A DNA stretch of 31,839 nucleotides, taken from positions 1-31,839 of the forward strand of contig JAWQRN010000301.1 in NCBI GenBank assembly GCA_033557685.1, in the 5' to 3' direction. The translations under genes were made by a program, and so were the position numbers. Positions 22,047 to 31,664 of this stretch are shown here, in pieces (positions within the stretch are counted from its first letter, which is position 1; every line of letters begins with the position of its first letter). Below the pieces are notes generated by a model that worked only from the letters and a program-made list of their open reading frames with translations, was not told where the DNA came from and did not search any database. Origin of the DNA: Sperchopsis tessellata (taxonomy: Eukaryota; Arthropoda; Insecta; Coleoptera; Hydrophilidae).

Positions 22047-22293
22047 GTAGTAAGTATAAACGTATTAGTTGATGTTGTAGTATGCTCATTATGTAGTGGA
22101 AAGGGTGTAAATGTAAATTATTCCGGAGCCACTAAATTAAATGTTGAGAATTGGAAATATTTTATCTCCCTGGCACATATATTGCGGACTACGTAATTAA
22201 CAGAGTTGCATCTATCATTATATTAATAGCAGAATGCACTGCAAATGCACTATACCAAATTCAAGGATAATTACATATAACTGGATGTAAGAA

Positions 22294-22472
22294 ATGTTAT
22301 TTTGTAGTGTATATCAGTGATTCTCAAAAACTTTTCGTGGACATTGTATAAAAATGAAGTATGGGCAAATATGATGGCAATAAATTGATCACTTAATATT
22401 TTCATTATATTTTCCCTGAAATAGTTAAAGACAATATTTCGCAAGGTAAAAGCTATGTTGATCCTCCATGTC
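22294..22472. repeat. Direct repeat, left copy
   Basis: Homologous to 22858-23003. Shared words include gtgtatatcagtgatt, gcaataaattgatcac, gacaatattt and ggtatgttgatc-like sequence. The left copy has about 33 extra bases after cagtgatt. Some DNA transposon ends of the hAT group begin CAGTGNTTCTCAA, and this copy contains cagtgattctcaaa, but the repeat begins upstream of it. Identity unknown. Confidence 0.8.
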
Positions 22473-22857
22473 AAATTTCCTTTGAATATGTTAACTAATT
22501 CTAACCACAATGTAAATAATCTTTGTCAAAAAATATACTTCTTTCATTAAAAATATATTTATTTATAGATCTCATATATGCCATCGAATGAGCCATTATT
22601 GGAACAATTGTTACCCTGCAAGTTGTTTGGATGTCTGATGAAGAAATTGCTTCAACGTGAACGTGCTTCAAAAGATCCAACACCAAAACATATAGTATAT
22701 GACGAGGATGCATTTGTTGTTTGAGGGACAAAATGTGCGGAAAGCGAAAAATAACAGCAAATTATATCTGGCAACAGAATTGTTGGTATACGTAATTATC
22801 TGGTCAATGAATGTGACAATAAGCATTCAAGTTTGCGTACGGGAGAAAATTTTGGGG
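22473..22857. other. Insert between direct repeats, with a short open frame
   Basis: About 385 bp separates the two direct repeats. It has a slightly GC-richer core (22570-22730). A plus-strand frame of 49 codons starts MPSNEPLLEQLLPCKLFGCL and ends before a TGA near 22724. It has no recognised motif and could be an exon remnant or noise. The core contains ctgatga (22635-22641) followed by a GAAG/CTTC dyad, but not the GAAAC needed for a hammerhead core. Confidence 0.35.
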
Positions 22858-23003
22858 TAATTTTATAGTGTATATCAGTGATTCAGTTTGGGTAAATACG
22901 ATAGCAATAAATTGATCACGTTGTATTTACATTAGATTTTCCGTGAAATAGTTAGAGACAATATTTCACAGGGTAAAAGGTATGTTGATCATCCATATAT
23001 TTT
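22858..23003. repeat. Direct repeat, right copy
   Basis: Partner of 22294-22472, in the same orientation, internally shorter by about 33 bases. Similarity ends near gatcatcca. Confidence 0.8.
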
Positions 23004-23499
23004 GGAAGCCAGGGAAAAATAGTAAAGTTGGGAAGTTTATAATTGCTAAATTTTATTTCTATGGTATTGCTTCTTTTTTATTGATGTAAGGCATGCCTAT
23101 TTAGGTCTAATTAACTAGAGAGTTATTAGAACAATTATATTTATTCATAGAAAAACAATTTATAATAGGCCTTACAAATATTTGCCAAGCTTTTTAAAAT
23201 AAATTATATTAGAAAATTTTATCTAATAACAAACAACTGTGCTGGTGAGTTTTGAAACTGTATTAATTTTAGGTTTTTTTAATATGTTTTAGAGTTTGCA
23301 ATACACAAATAACAAACCATTGAATTATAAGTTAGCTGTTTATGTATGTAGTATACAAAACCTTATTGAATAGCATTGGTTATTTTATATTTTATATCGT
23401 TACTTCTAACAAGTTTGCCTTTTGTTTTTACCGACTGGTCGGCACCTTCATCTAGCACGTTTCATAGCTACATGGCAATCTATAATCAGCACTTTTAAG
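23004..23499. other. No recognisable gene
   Basis: AT-rich DNA. The last 70 bases (from about 23430) may belong to the 3' UTR of the PLE tail that follows, but I could not align them to the other copies. Confidence 0.45.
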
Positions 23500-23612
23500 A
23501 GCTACATACCTTGATAATGGGCTCCTGCAATGGTGGACGAAACGTCGCTAGAACAAAAGCCAACACACTCGGAAAACCAGAAGATATTTACTGTGGCCGT
23601 GGAAGTCTACGC
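23500..23612 (+). repeat. Penelope-like element 3' tail, copy 3
   Basis: Plus-strand tail related to copies 1 and 2. The block ccttgataatgggctcctgc followed by gtggacgaaacgtcg aligns with ccttgaaaatgtcctttgca and gtggccgaaacatcg of copy 2. Further on come cactcggaaaacc, which corresponds to cacccggaaa elsewhere, and ggccgtggaagtctac at 23595-23610, the same end block as at 812-836 and 1062-1086. No coding sequence is attached, so this is a very short or solo tail from a related PLE family. Confidence 0.7.
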
Positions 23613-24699
23613 ACTGAATTAATTGTTAAAAAATTTGTAGGTTTAAGAACTATTAAACGCATATCAAGATTTTTGAAACTTACTTCTTTTATTAATAATT
23701 ATTAATAAATTTTTATGTTTAAGAACTATTAAATTCATCTCAAGATTTTTGAAATACTTTAGCTCTTTTACACTCGCATAGTCCAATTTTCTCGTTCACT
23801 TTGTGCTTCTTAGATATATCTAAGGATAAAATTTATTAGATATTAAGAAATTTAAATTTATATGTATCACTGAATATAGCTGACGAGAGTGGGCAATACT
23901 AAATATTAACTAGTGTTTTGAGTAAGCAATATTAAGTTATCATAAAGTTATTAGTGTATAATTATACCAAAAAAATCTAGTTTCCTTATCTTTTGATAAT
24001 AGTAATTTTCAATTATGCTAATTATATTAACAATTATTACGTAATTTGACCTTGAAATCTGTACAAAGGTAAATTAAAATAAAACATGTTTGGACAAGGT
24101 TTCTGCTAATTATTTTTAAATAATAATCTTAAAATGCATTTTAAATGTTTTTAAAATGTATTTTATTTAACATGTTAGGAGTTACTTCACCTACTGTGAA
24201 ATTTAATTATTTATATATTTCTATTATTTTATGCTTTCACTTGAGTTTCAACATGAGTTATAATTTCTGCTTTTCGAATTATAAGAAAAATATTAAATCA
24301 CCTCTAAGCTATAAATTATTCAAAATAAGTTAAAATTAAAAATATAAATTAATCATTGCATATAAATATATAAATCTAAAAAGTAGTCACAGGCCAGATT
24401 TTTTTTTTCTGTGTATGAGGAAAGGAACTTTTAAGAACGAGCATTTTATTATAAAAAAGATGAACTTTTTTAATTCTGGTAATATTCCTATTATTTTTTT
24501 GTAGATAGTTTATATGCCGCACTAAAATACCCTTCGAGTTCCTTGTTGCTAATTTTATAACTAAAAATGTCAAACTAAAATTAATTATTTTCGATTCAGA
24601 TAAAAGCATATATTATTATCATCTACTACATTTAGTGTGCCGTCTCTTCAGCCGATGGCACCGTAATCACTTAGATAAGGAATTCGCGGAGCAAGCAAC
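23613..24699. other. About 1 kb without recognisable gene
   Basis: Very AT-rich. An approximate 40-base duplication is visible: gtttaagaactattaaacgc with the following tcaagatttttgaaa at about 23639-23680, repeated at about 23716-23756. Open frames at 24145-24333 (+) and 24376-24609 (-) are AT-driven and unassigned. Confidence 0.5.
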
Positions 24700-25630
24700 A
24701 GTATGCGATACTTTCCTAATATATAGATGACAATAATTATATGTAATTTACCAAAGCCTGGGACAACACTTCGATAGTAAGTACAAACTCCCAGGGAATA
24801 TCCTATATCATGCTTACTTCTCGGAGTTGCCCTTGTCTCCACTGTTGATATTTTATCGAGATCTGTCGCTACACCTTCGCTGGACATCACATGCCCGAAA
24901 TATTTTTTTTTCTTCTTGAATACGTAGAATTTCTTTGGGCTAAGGTTCAAATGGGCATTTCTTAATCTTCAAAAAACCTTCTCCATATTCTTTAAATGTC
25001 CTTCAAATCTTTTGCCGATTACAATGACATCCTCAAGGTAAACCAGACAGGTCTTCTAAAATAAACCTTTGAGAATCAGATCCATAAGTCTTTCAAAAGT
25101 CGCTGGTGCATTGCATAGTTCAAATAGCATAACGCTGAGCTGCTACAGTCCTAATCCTGTAGTAAAATCTGTCTTTTCTCGGTCTTTAGGGTCTAGCTCT
25201 ACTTTCTAATAACCACTCTTCATGTCTAATGAGGATAACCATTGTGACCTTACCAATGTGTCCAAGGTGTCGTCTATTCACAAAAGGCAACTATCCTTCT
25301 TCGTTCAGTCTTCTATAGTCTACGCAGAATCAGGTAGATCCAGAACGCGACTGAGGCCCAAGGACTATTGGAAGGAATCTATGACACCCTTTTGCTGCAT
25401 TTTCTACAGCAGATCTTCGGCTTCTTCCTGATTAGCCAGGGGTAAATTTCTTGGATGTGGCTTAATTGCTGTGTAACTACCATTGTCGATCTTGTGTTGT
25501 ACCACATTGGCACGACTGTATTCTTCCTCTCCGGTGGAAAATATTTCTTGAAATTGCCTTAGGAATTCTAGCACATGTTTTTCTTCTGTTGGTGGTAAAT
25601 CTTTTAGATGATCGATAATACTGCTTTTAA
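24700..25630 (-). pseudogene. Ty3/gypsy reverse transcriptase (broken)
   Basis: RT part of a gypsy polyprotein on the minus strand. From about 25630 downwards: the linker (EFLRQFQEIFSTGEEE, VVQHKIDNGSYTAIK), LPLANQEEAEDLL, MQQKGVIDSFQ, STxFCVDYRRLNE, then DDTLDTLVRSQWLSSLDMKS (motif A, LDMKSGY), KVELDPKDREKTDFTTG, LFELCNAPATFERLMD (motif B) and CLVYLEDVIVIGK (motif C, about 25050-25020). Then come HLKNMEKVF, NLSPKKF, YFGHVMSSEGVATD, TPRSKHDIG and SLGVCTYYRSVVPGF (to about 24745). YLED replaces the usual YLDD, so a metal-binding Asp is changed. At least five in-frame stops and several frameshifts. Homology stops right at the end of the RT, before RNase H. The missing RNase H end and integrase are found at 13000-14315 on the same strand. 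Confidence 0.92.
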
Positions 25631-25779
25631 TTTCCCTACATAATCATAGATTATCATTTATGTTCTATATTATGTATTATCTTCTTCACATCGGGCATCT
25701 GTGACGACTGGTCCTAGAGTTCCCATTTATTTTATTAAGATTTATAGGAGACCCGTTTGTGCGCAAGATACGAACTGAA

Positions 25780-26260
25780 ATTATATCGTTCCTAACTAGG
25801 GCTCTTCTTACCCTACTTAATTGGATTTTCTATAAAAGATTAAGTCAGACCCAACCTGCAATCGTCCATTTCGTTTTCAATCATAGCTTGTTCAATCATA
25901 GCCGGAATCGTGATATCATCAGTAAATAGGAGGCGCACACTGGCTAACTTATACCCAGGAAGGCTCATACTCTCTTCTTCATTTCCTAATTTCAATGGCC
26001 TCTCCTTCACATCAAAACCAACTCCATGACGATTCATAAAATCTAACCCGAGAATTGCTTTATCAACTATATTCACCACAATCATCTCTGGAACCATTGA
26101 ATTGCTTCCTAGGATTATGCAAGCCTTCACTCTTCCATGAACTAAAATATGATCACCAGTAGCTGTTCGCACATGAAGATTTATAACCGTCTCCAGATTC
26201 TTCCGGTTCACCATATCTGAACTGACTTGGCTCCTGTATCTATCGTGAACTGGCGCCTCT
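25780..26260 (-). pseudogene. Ty3/gypsy aspartic protease (broken)
   Basis: Directly upstream of the RT on the same strand. The active-site motif DTGA (FTIDTGA) is at 26229-26240. A frameshift about 15 bases later separates it from a 124-codon open stretch (26214-25840): NLETVINLHVRTATGDHILV, ACIILGSN, VVNIVDKAILGLDFMNRHGV and KERPLKLGNEEE. The ILGLDFM segment corresponds to the ILG-D flap end of retropepsins. The rest (VRLLFTDDITIPAMIEQA) is the protease-RT connector. In life the enzyme would cut the element's polyprotein. It is not functional here because of the frameshift. Confidence 0.9.
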
Positions 26261-26429
26261 TCTTCCCAATACTACCATTAGTTACGAATTAGTTACATGA
26301 TGCTGAATTATGGATATTATGGGGCCTTCCTTCGTGCCCAAAAACATGTACCCCTTAGTGTTGGAGGTTTGTAGTTTCCCTGAACCTGATTTTAGCTTAC
26401 GTTTCCAAAGGGCTCGACTCTCACTCGAC

Positions 26430-27015
26430 AATTTCTGCGAATGTGCCCCTGTAACAAACATGTGAATTGTAGCTACAGACCTGGAATTTTCTTGTAGATC
26501 TCAGTAGCTAAGTCTGGTAAGTCTATCAATGTCGGCTGAATATTCTTGCAATGATTCTCCACTCTTTAGTTTTCGTGCCATTAGTTGAGCTTGGTAAATG
26601 GGTAAATTCGAGTGGTAGTCCCTAAACCTTAATTCTAGGACCTGTACCAGAGTTTCAAAGATTTCTCTGATTTCCTTGGAAATATGGTGAGGTTAGTGAC
26701 TATATATGTAACATCCCAGCCGTTATACTTAGAGGTCATTTCGAATTGCGTCCTAAAGAGTGTCCATGAAGACGTTCCATGCTCTTCACTGAGGGCTTGT
26801 ATTTTCATTTCTATCTTTCCATTTTTATGTGCCATTATTGAATTTTCAATATTCTAGAAGTTTCTTCGAGTTTGCTTTCCAAGTCTCTAAAATTTTCTAT
26901 GGGCCTGTATTCAACTTTTATCTCAAATGTTCTGGAATTTTCTTGTATAAATCTGGAATTTACCTCCAGTTTCCTTTCTAAACTTCTAGAATTTTCTTCG
27001 TTCTTTTTTACGGGT
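26430..27015 (-). pseudogene. Ty3/gypsy gag with coiled-coil repeats (broken)
   Basis: Start of the gypsy element. From about 27015: a Glu/Ser/Arg-rich stretch with repeating EENSRSLERKL-, ENSRTFE- and ESKLEETSRIL-like units (to about 26845), probably a coiled coil. Then the capsid-like part MAHKNGKIEMK, SSWTLFRTQFEMTSKYNGWD (26835-26680), LELRFRDYHSNLPIYQAQLM and SGESLQEYSADIDRL (to about 26520), and lastly a damaged zinc knuckle in which GHIRRNC (about 26440-26420) is intact but the second Cys before it is lost. Stops and frameshifts occur between the pieces. Upstream DNA (27016 onward) shows no recognisable primer-binding site or LTR. Confidence 0.85.
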
Positions 27016-27707
27016 TCATAAATAACAGTTCAACAAGTATAAAATGTATTTATTTTAAAGTGTTAAGTTTACATTAACACAGTGATTAATTATAAAAACT
27101 ATATTCTAATGGCTCTATGTATGGCTACGTGTCTGTAGCGAAGTATCAATTTCTGCTGCCTGATTACCGTAGCGGTGTTTATATGTAGGCATACGATCCG
27201 CTTTCAGCTGGTAGAAAAACACTCTCGACAATTCGCGATATCGAAAGTCCAGATTGTGAGTCTCGTATATTTTGTACCATGTGTTACTATTAACCAGTAG
27301 CGTAGTTGCACTGCAGTAGTTTCGTAGCACTATGTATGCTTAAAAGATTTATGGGTTCTGCAAATTGTTTTTACTGATTTAACGGTTGAAAACTGTTCCA
27401 TGCTAATGAACAACTTCGAGTGATTTTACAGTTGGTCGAAGCCTTAAAGGTCATTCGCTTTAGGTAGAAAATATTACAACTTAATACAGATAACAAAAAT
27501 ATTTGAATTTTCAGTAAATAAACTGAAAGATCAAACCAAATTAAGCATTCTAGGTTAGCTGTTTTACAATCCACTACTTAAATGAATCACCGAAAAAAAA
27601 AATACAAATTTAGAGGGAATGGTTCTTTATTTGGAAGATCCTACTAGCTATCTAGAATATTTGTCTGGATAAATTTAATTTTTCAACAATCAATAAAAAG
27701 GGAATAT
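27016..27707. other. No recognisable gene; expected site of gypsy 5' LTR
   Basis: If the gypsy copy is complete at its 5' end, its leader and LTR should lie here. I see no TG...CA pair repeated elsewhere in the window to confirm it. The frames at 27115-27330 (-) and 27371-27574 (-) are unassigned; 27115-27330 is less AT-rich than its neighbours and could be old leader or LTR sequence. Confidence 0.4.
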
Positions 27708-28460
27708 ATCACGTCTAATGCAATCATCAAAATAAACCAATAAACCCCTGCACAATTTCAACCCCAAACAATATCGAAGGATTTTTAATGGGATTTGAAT
27801 TTAAGGATTCAAATTTCACAGTGTCATCCAGTTTCACATTATGGGATCCATCACAATGACTTTTGTCATACACAAACACAAAGATAGACCACGGATAATA
27901 GGTGGCCAACAACGAATAAGAGACAAAGAGTCGCGATTCAAAATGATTGACTTTTTCCCACTTTTCATTACGTAAACCAGTTAAATATTTTATTTAGTTT
28001 AAATTCTAAATTTCAAAAGTAGGTCGAAAATTGATATTTTATTATGTAGTTATTAATAATAATTTATAATTTAATATATGGTGAGACATAATATTCCATC
28101 CTTAACGAAACCACGTATCAAAACTTCACTCGTCTCCTTATGTGAGGGAGACACGAAAATATATGATTCTCCATGGCCGCACAATAGGTTAGAGATTCAA
28201 TAATATTTATTTTCAATAGCGTGAGAAGGAAGAAGACCATAACCAAACTTTAGACGCACAATGGAAATATATTCCTAATGTTATGTGAGCCACGTACTGA
28301 GTACATTTCTGGGAGTAAGAATCCATTCCGTTGCTCATGAACTATATTCTTTTTAAATAAGGATAAAATATCTACTTCCGTTACCCAGTTGAACAACTAA
28401 ATTTAGCGACATTGTCAATAGTTTTATTTTGGGCCTATTCCACTGTGGGGATCAGTTCAT
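27708..28460 (-). pseudogene. LINE RNase H and 3' end, inverted copy (left arm)
   Basis: Reverse-complement partner of 29011-29610. Reading from 28460 downwards: PHSGIGP (the WxPGHxGI motif of LINE RNase H), NVAKFSC, the block around the VDILSLF position, and RLKFGYGLLPSHAIENKYY, then CGH and SPSHKE. The arm ends at the shared atcacgtctaatgcaa (27708-27723). Relative to the right copy it carries about 185 extra bases (roughly 27736-27920); the right copy may instead have lost them. Stops and frameshifts are present. The 5' part with the RNase H DGS motif is lacking on this side. Confidence 0.8.
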
Positions 28461-28714
28461 TGCTTTTCATTTCAACTGCATTCGTTGAAGAGTTTTGTCT
28501 AAAAACTGTTTGATACAAAGTGAATTCATTAATTCAGTCTGCTTTTGTGCTTTGTTTTGAAACTATATTTTTCTTTTGATTTATCAAGTTTTCATTTACT
28601 TGTTTCTATTCATATTTGAATTCAACTTGATAAATCAAAAGAAAAATATAGTTTCCAAACTAAACAAATAAATGCATTTTCTAAAGCGAATCTTACTAAT
28701 TAGTATTTTTTTTA
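28461..28714. other. Spacer between the two LINE copies
   Basis: About 250 bp between the head-to-head LINE arms. Its main feature is the perfect hairpin listed next. No coding content is visible. Confidence 0.6.
28559..28655. repeat. Perfect 32-bp inverted repeat with 33-bp loop
   Basis: Left arm 28559-28590, starting gaaactatatttttctttt. Right arm 28624-28655 is its exact reverse complement, ending agaaaaatatagtttc. The loop is 28591-28623. The arms are identical although the surrounding large inverted repeat has diverged visibly, so the hairpin is probably younger than the LINE inversion. Confidence 0.97.
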
Positions 28715-29745
28715 TATGATACATTACAAACAACATTCAGATATTATCTTTAATGACGGTTCTAAATCGCGAGGAATCTGTGGCTTTGCGACAATAAGTA
28801 GAGGCTTACCCAGCTTTAAAATCAAATAAACGCATCAATCTTCTCACTACAGAGGTATTTTAGAAGCATTCATATTTGGTGGTAATCTCAAACTTCATGC
28901 GCTATTTACATGCTTTACAATATAAACCCAACTTACAAATTCAATAATAATTATGTAAGTTACAATTGAACTAATGTCAGAAGGTGTTACATTTAAGATG
29001 TACTGGAAGGCCACAGTAGAATAGTCCCAAATAAAACTATTGACAATCTGGCTAAATTTAGTTGTATCTACTGGCTAACGGAAGTAGATATTTTATCCCT
29101 ATTTAAAAACAATATAGTACACGAGCAACGGAATGGATTCTTACTCCCAGAAATGTACTCAGTACGTGGCTATATATCCCGCATATAACATTAGGGCATG
29201 GTATATCCATTACTCACTATTCCGTAGGGAATATATTTCCATTACGCGTCTAAAGTTTGGCCATGGTCTTTTTCCTTCTCACGTTATTGAAAGTAAATAT
29301 TATTGAATCTCTAACCTATTGTGCGGCCACTAGAATCATATATTTTTTGTCTCCCTCACATAAAGAGATGAGTGAAGATTCGCTACGTGGTTTCGTTAAG
29401 GAGGGAATATTGTTTCCCACCCATATATTAAATTATAAATTATTATTAATAACTACATAATAAAAGATCAATTTTCGACCTACTATTGAAATTTAGAATT
29501 AAAACTAAATAAAATATTTAACTGGTTTACGTTATGAAAAATAAGAGAAAAATAAAATCATTTTGAGTCGCGACTCTTTGTATTATTTTGAGGTTTGCAT
29601 TAGACGTGATTTTAATGTTTAAATTTTTTGCGTTTGGGGAAGAATGGATAGTGTTGTTTTTACATTTTCTTTTTCAATTGATTTAATATTGTAAATAACA
29701 CGAACCCGAAAGGCCGCTACGAAATTAAACAGATAATAATAAAAT
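28715..29745 (+). pseudogene. LINE RNase H domain and 3' end (right arm)
   Basis: Plus-strand 3' end of a non-LTR retrotransposon whose ORF2 ends in an RNase H. From about 28727: HYKQHSDIIFNDGSKSRGIC (DGSKS carries the first catalytic Asp), CGFATISRGLPSFKIK, a stop, then YRGILEAFIFGG where TAE-like sequence is expected, so the catalytic Glu seems lost. After frame changes come VLEGHSRIVPNKTIDNLAK (28998-29054, the WxPGHxGIxGNExADxLAK motif), VDILSLFKNN, RREYISITRLKFGHGLFPSH (29220-29280), SPSHKEMSEDSLRGFVKEGI and FPTHI (to about 29425). The 3' UTR follows, and the end looks like a LINE tail: taaataacacgaacccgaaa, ggccgctacgaaattaaaca and an ATAATAATAAAAT run (29690-29745). It pairs as a large inverted repeat with 27708-28460. 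Confidence 0.85.
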
Positions 29746-31524
29746 ATCGTCAGCAATTTAAATTCCTGGGTTTTTAATTTAATTGAATGTTGTTTGCTGA
29801 GTCGTATTATCTCTGTAGTAGTTTGTTTGTATATCAGAGGGTATTACTTGTATATTCGATTCGAGTTTCTTTGCTGGTTGACAGTGTTGAGTTTCCATGT
29901 ACAGCGTTTTCTGATAGTTTTTTTAAATATTTCAAAGTTTCTTGATCTATATATCAAGTGTTTTTAAAAAGGGATTATATTATAAAACTTTTATTTTGTT
30001 AGTTAGGCGTCTGTATTGGTTTTAAGTTTTCTTGTTTGTATCTGATAATTATATTTTGCGAGTTTGAGTTTCCATCTGATTAATTTTAAATTAGGTTCTC
30101 TTAGTTTATTGTGCATTTTCATGCTTTAAAATATTTGCATGCCCATACAATGGCTAAACGTTATTTTTAGAATTTTTATAATATATGGGTCCTTGAGATA
30201 GTACGGCACTTAATGTTACATTAGAGGCATGCGTTGTTAAAACAATGGGTTTTGAAAAATCTGGGTGTTATAAAATAAAGATATTAATTAAGAGATATTT
30301 ATAAATATTAATTTATAATGGTTAAAGACTATGGATGGTCGTTTCTTCTTTAAATACAGGCTCATCAGAGAAGTGTCCAGTCTCACATCTTAAGATTAAT
30401 ATTAGTGCTTCAAAATCACAAGTAAAACCAACTTGTAAAATTGAAACGCCATCTATATTCGGCAATCATAACTTACACATATAATAAAATTTTCATCATA
30501 AATAGCTTGTTTATTCCTTTTTAAACTTTGTGTTAGTTAATTCCATGGTAAGAGAAATTTGGCATTTTTATTTTCTATCTAGTTTTTATTGCACATAGCA
30601 AAAGTTGGTGAACGCTGGAATAAATTCTGCATACGCTGCGTTTTGGCGAATGCCACCTCTCGTCAGTGCAACTGCATCGACTATTCAGCTCAGCCTTCGC
30701 AAAATATGCTATTTGGCTCCACTGCTATGAAATAATTGTATTATGTAAGTCGTCTATAAGAGATGAGCATTTGTAGAACTTTAGAGTTCGCTCTGAACGA
30801 AGGTCGCGCTACATAGGGGATGTAGTTGTAATTTATCGAAACGCATTCATTCCGGCATTTAGGACTTTCTGAATGTGCTATAAAAATGCTATCGGATTTA
30901 AAAATGCCAATTTTCTCCAGACAGTACTTCAACATATGTGGCATTATTCTGTAGAATAAAATCTACAGATGCTCTCACGTAGACGGTGTACACAACACAC
31001 TTAGTTCAGAAAAAGGAGCCAAGTTGCATATTATGTCAATGGTTTTTGTGACGTTACGAAAATCTTTAATGATTTTGCTGCAGTATTCTACTACTCATAG
31101 AAAACTTTTTATGTCCATTGGTGTTTTAGATTTAAGTAATTGTTTATTCCATGCCTTTTACTGGAGTTTGGTTTTCCTCTATTTAGTGTTATTTTACGTG
31201 TCCTAACTAACCAACTTCTTGTCTTAAAAATGCTAATTTGTCTAATTGTGCTTTATAATTTGATTCTCGTAAACATTCTAAAACTAGTTTTAAGGGGATA
31301 TTTTCTTGAAAGAATGTACTGATTATTACTATATAGTCCATATATGAGGTTGTAGTACATTGTTCGATACACATTAACATATGAATGGTGCGTGCTTAAT
31401 CCCGCAGGGCATATGTTTAAATTAGTAAAGTATTTTCTGTGGAGAATGCAATGTCTATTTTGTCTAAGTTTTTTTTGGTAGTATCCAAATTGTTCTTACT
31501 AAATATCCATGAATTGACGGCCTA

Positions 31525-31528
<4 letters not shown>
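29746..31528. other. 1.8 kb without recognisable gene
   Basis: AT-rich DNA. A less AT-rich stretch at about 30600-31020 contains a 67-codon minus frame (30741-30944, seven-residue blocks such as KCRNECV) that I cannot assign. The overlapping plus frames at 31024-31322 are hydrophobic and AT-driven. No motif recognised. Confidence 0.5.

Positions 31529-31568
<40 letters not shown>
31529..31568. repeat. (TA)n microsatellite
   Basis: About 20 uninterrupted TA units adjoining the tail-like block at 31571-31664. Confidence 0.97.
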
Positions 31569-31570
<2 letters not shown>

Positions 31571-31574
<4 letters not shown>

Positions 31575-31664
31575 GAAGGTCCAATAAGGAAACAATCAAC
31601 TATCTAAGAAAGTTTAATCATAAACTAGTCGACCGGTTTCGAGGCCTAGCGCCTCATCTTCAGG
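31571..31664 (-). repeat. Retroelement tail with hammerhead-like hairpin
   Basis: On the minus strand: CTGAAGAT, a perfect 5-bp stem GAGGC/GCCTC (31651-31655 and 31641-31645) with a 5-base loop, then GAAACCGGTC and about 55 bases leading into (TA)n. This follows the CUGANGA - stem II - GAAA order of hammerhead ribozymes, which are known in PLE terminal repeats and some other retroelements. The core differs by one base from CTGATGA, and I did not confirm stems I and III. It may be the 3' end of a PLE or of the adjoining LINE. Confidence 0.5.

Noticed and set aside
22635..22660. Hammerhead ribozyme starting at ctgatga
   Set aside because: A GAAG/CTTC dyad follows, but the required GAAA after stem II is absent (aacgtg instead).
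22294..23003. Miniature LTR retrotransposon (TRIM)
   Set aside because: The direct repeats do not share clean TG...CA ends, and no primer-binding site, polypurine tract or target-site duplication was found; left as an unidentified repeat pair.
23505..23547. Intact hammerhead ribozyme in the PLE tail
   Set aside because: cttgataa deviates from the CTGATGA core and stem II has mismatches; reported only as a conserved tail motif.
27708..29610. Foldback DNA transposon with long terminal inverted repeats
   Set aside because: Both arms encode LINE RNase H segments, and the right copy continues past the arm into a LINE-type 3' tail; no flanking target-site duplication was seen.
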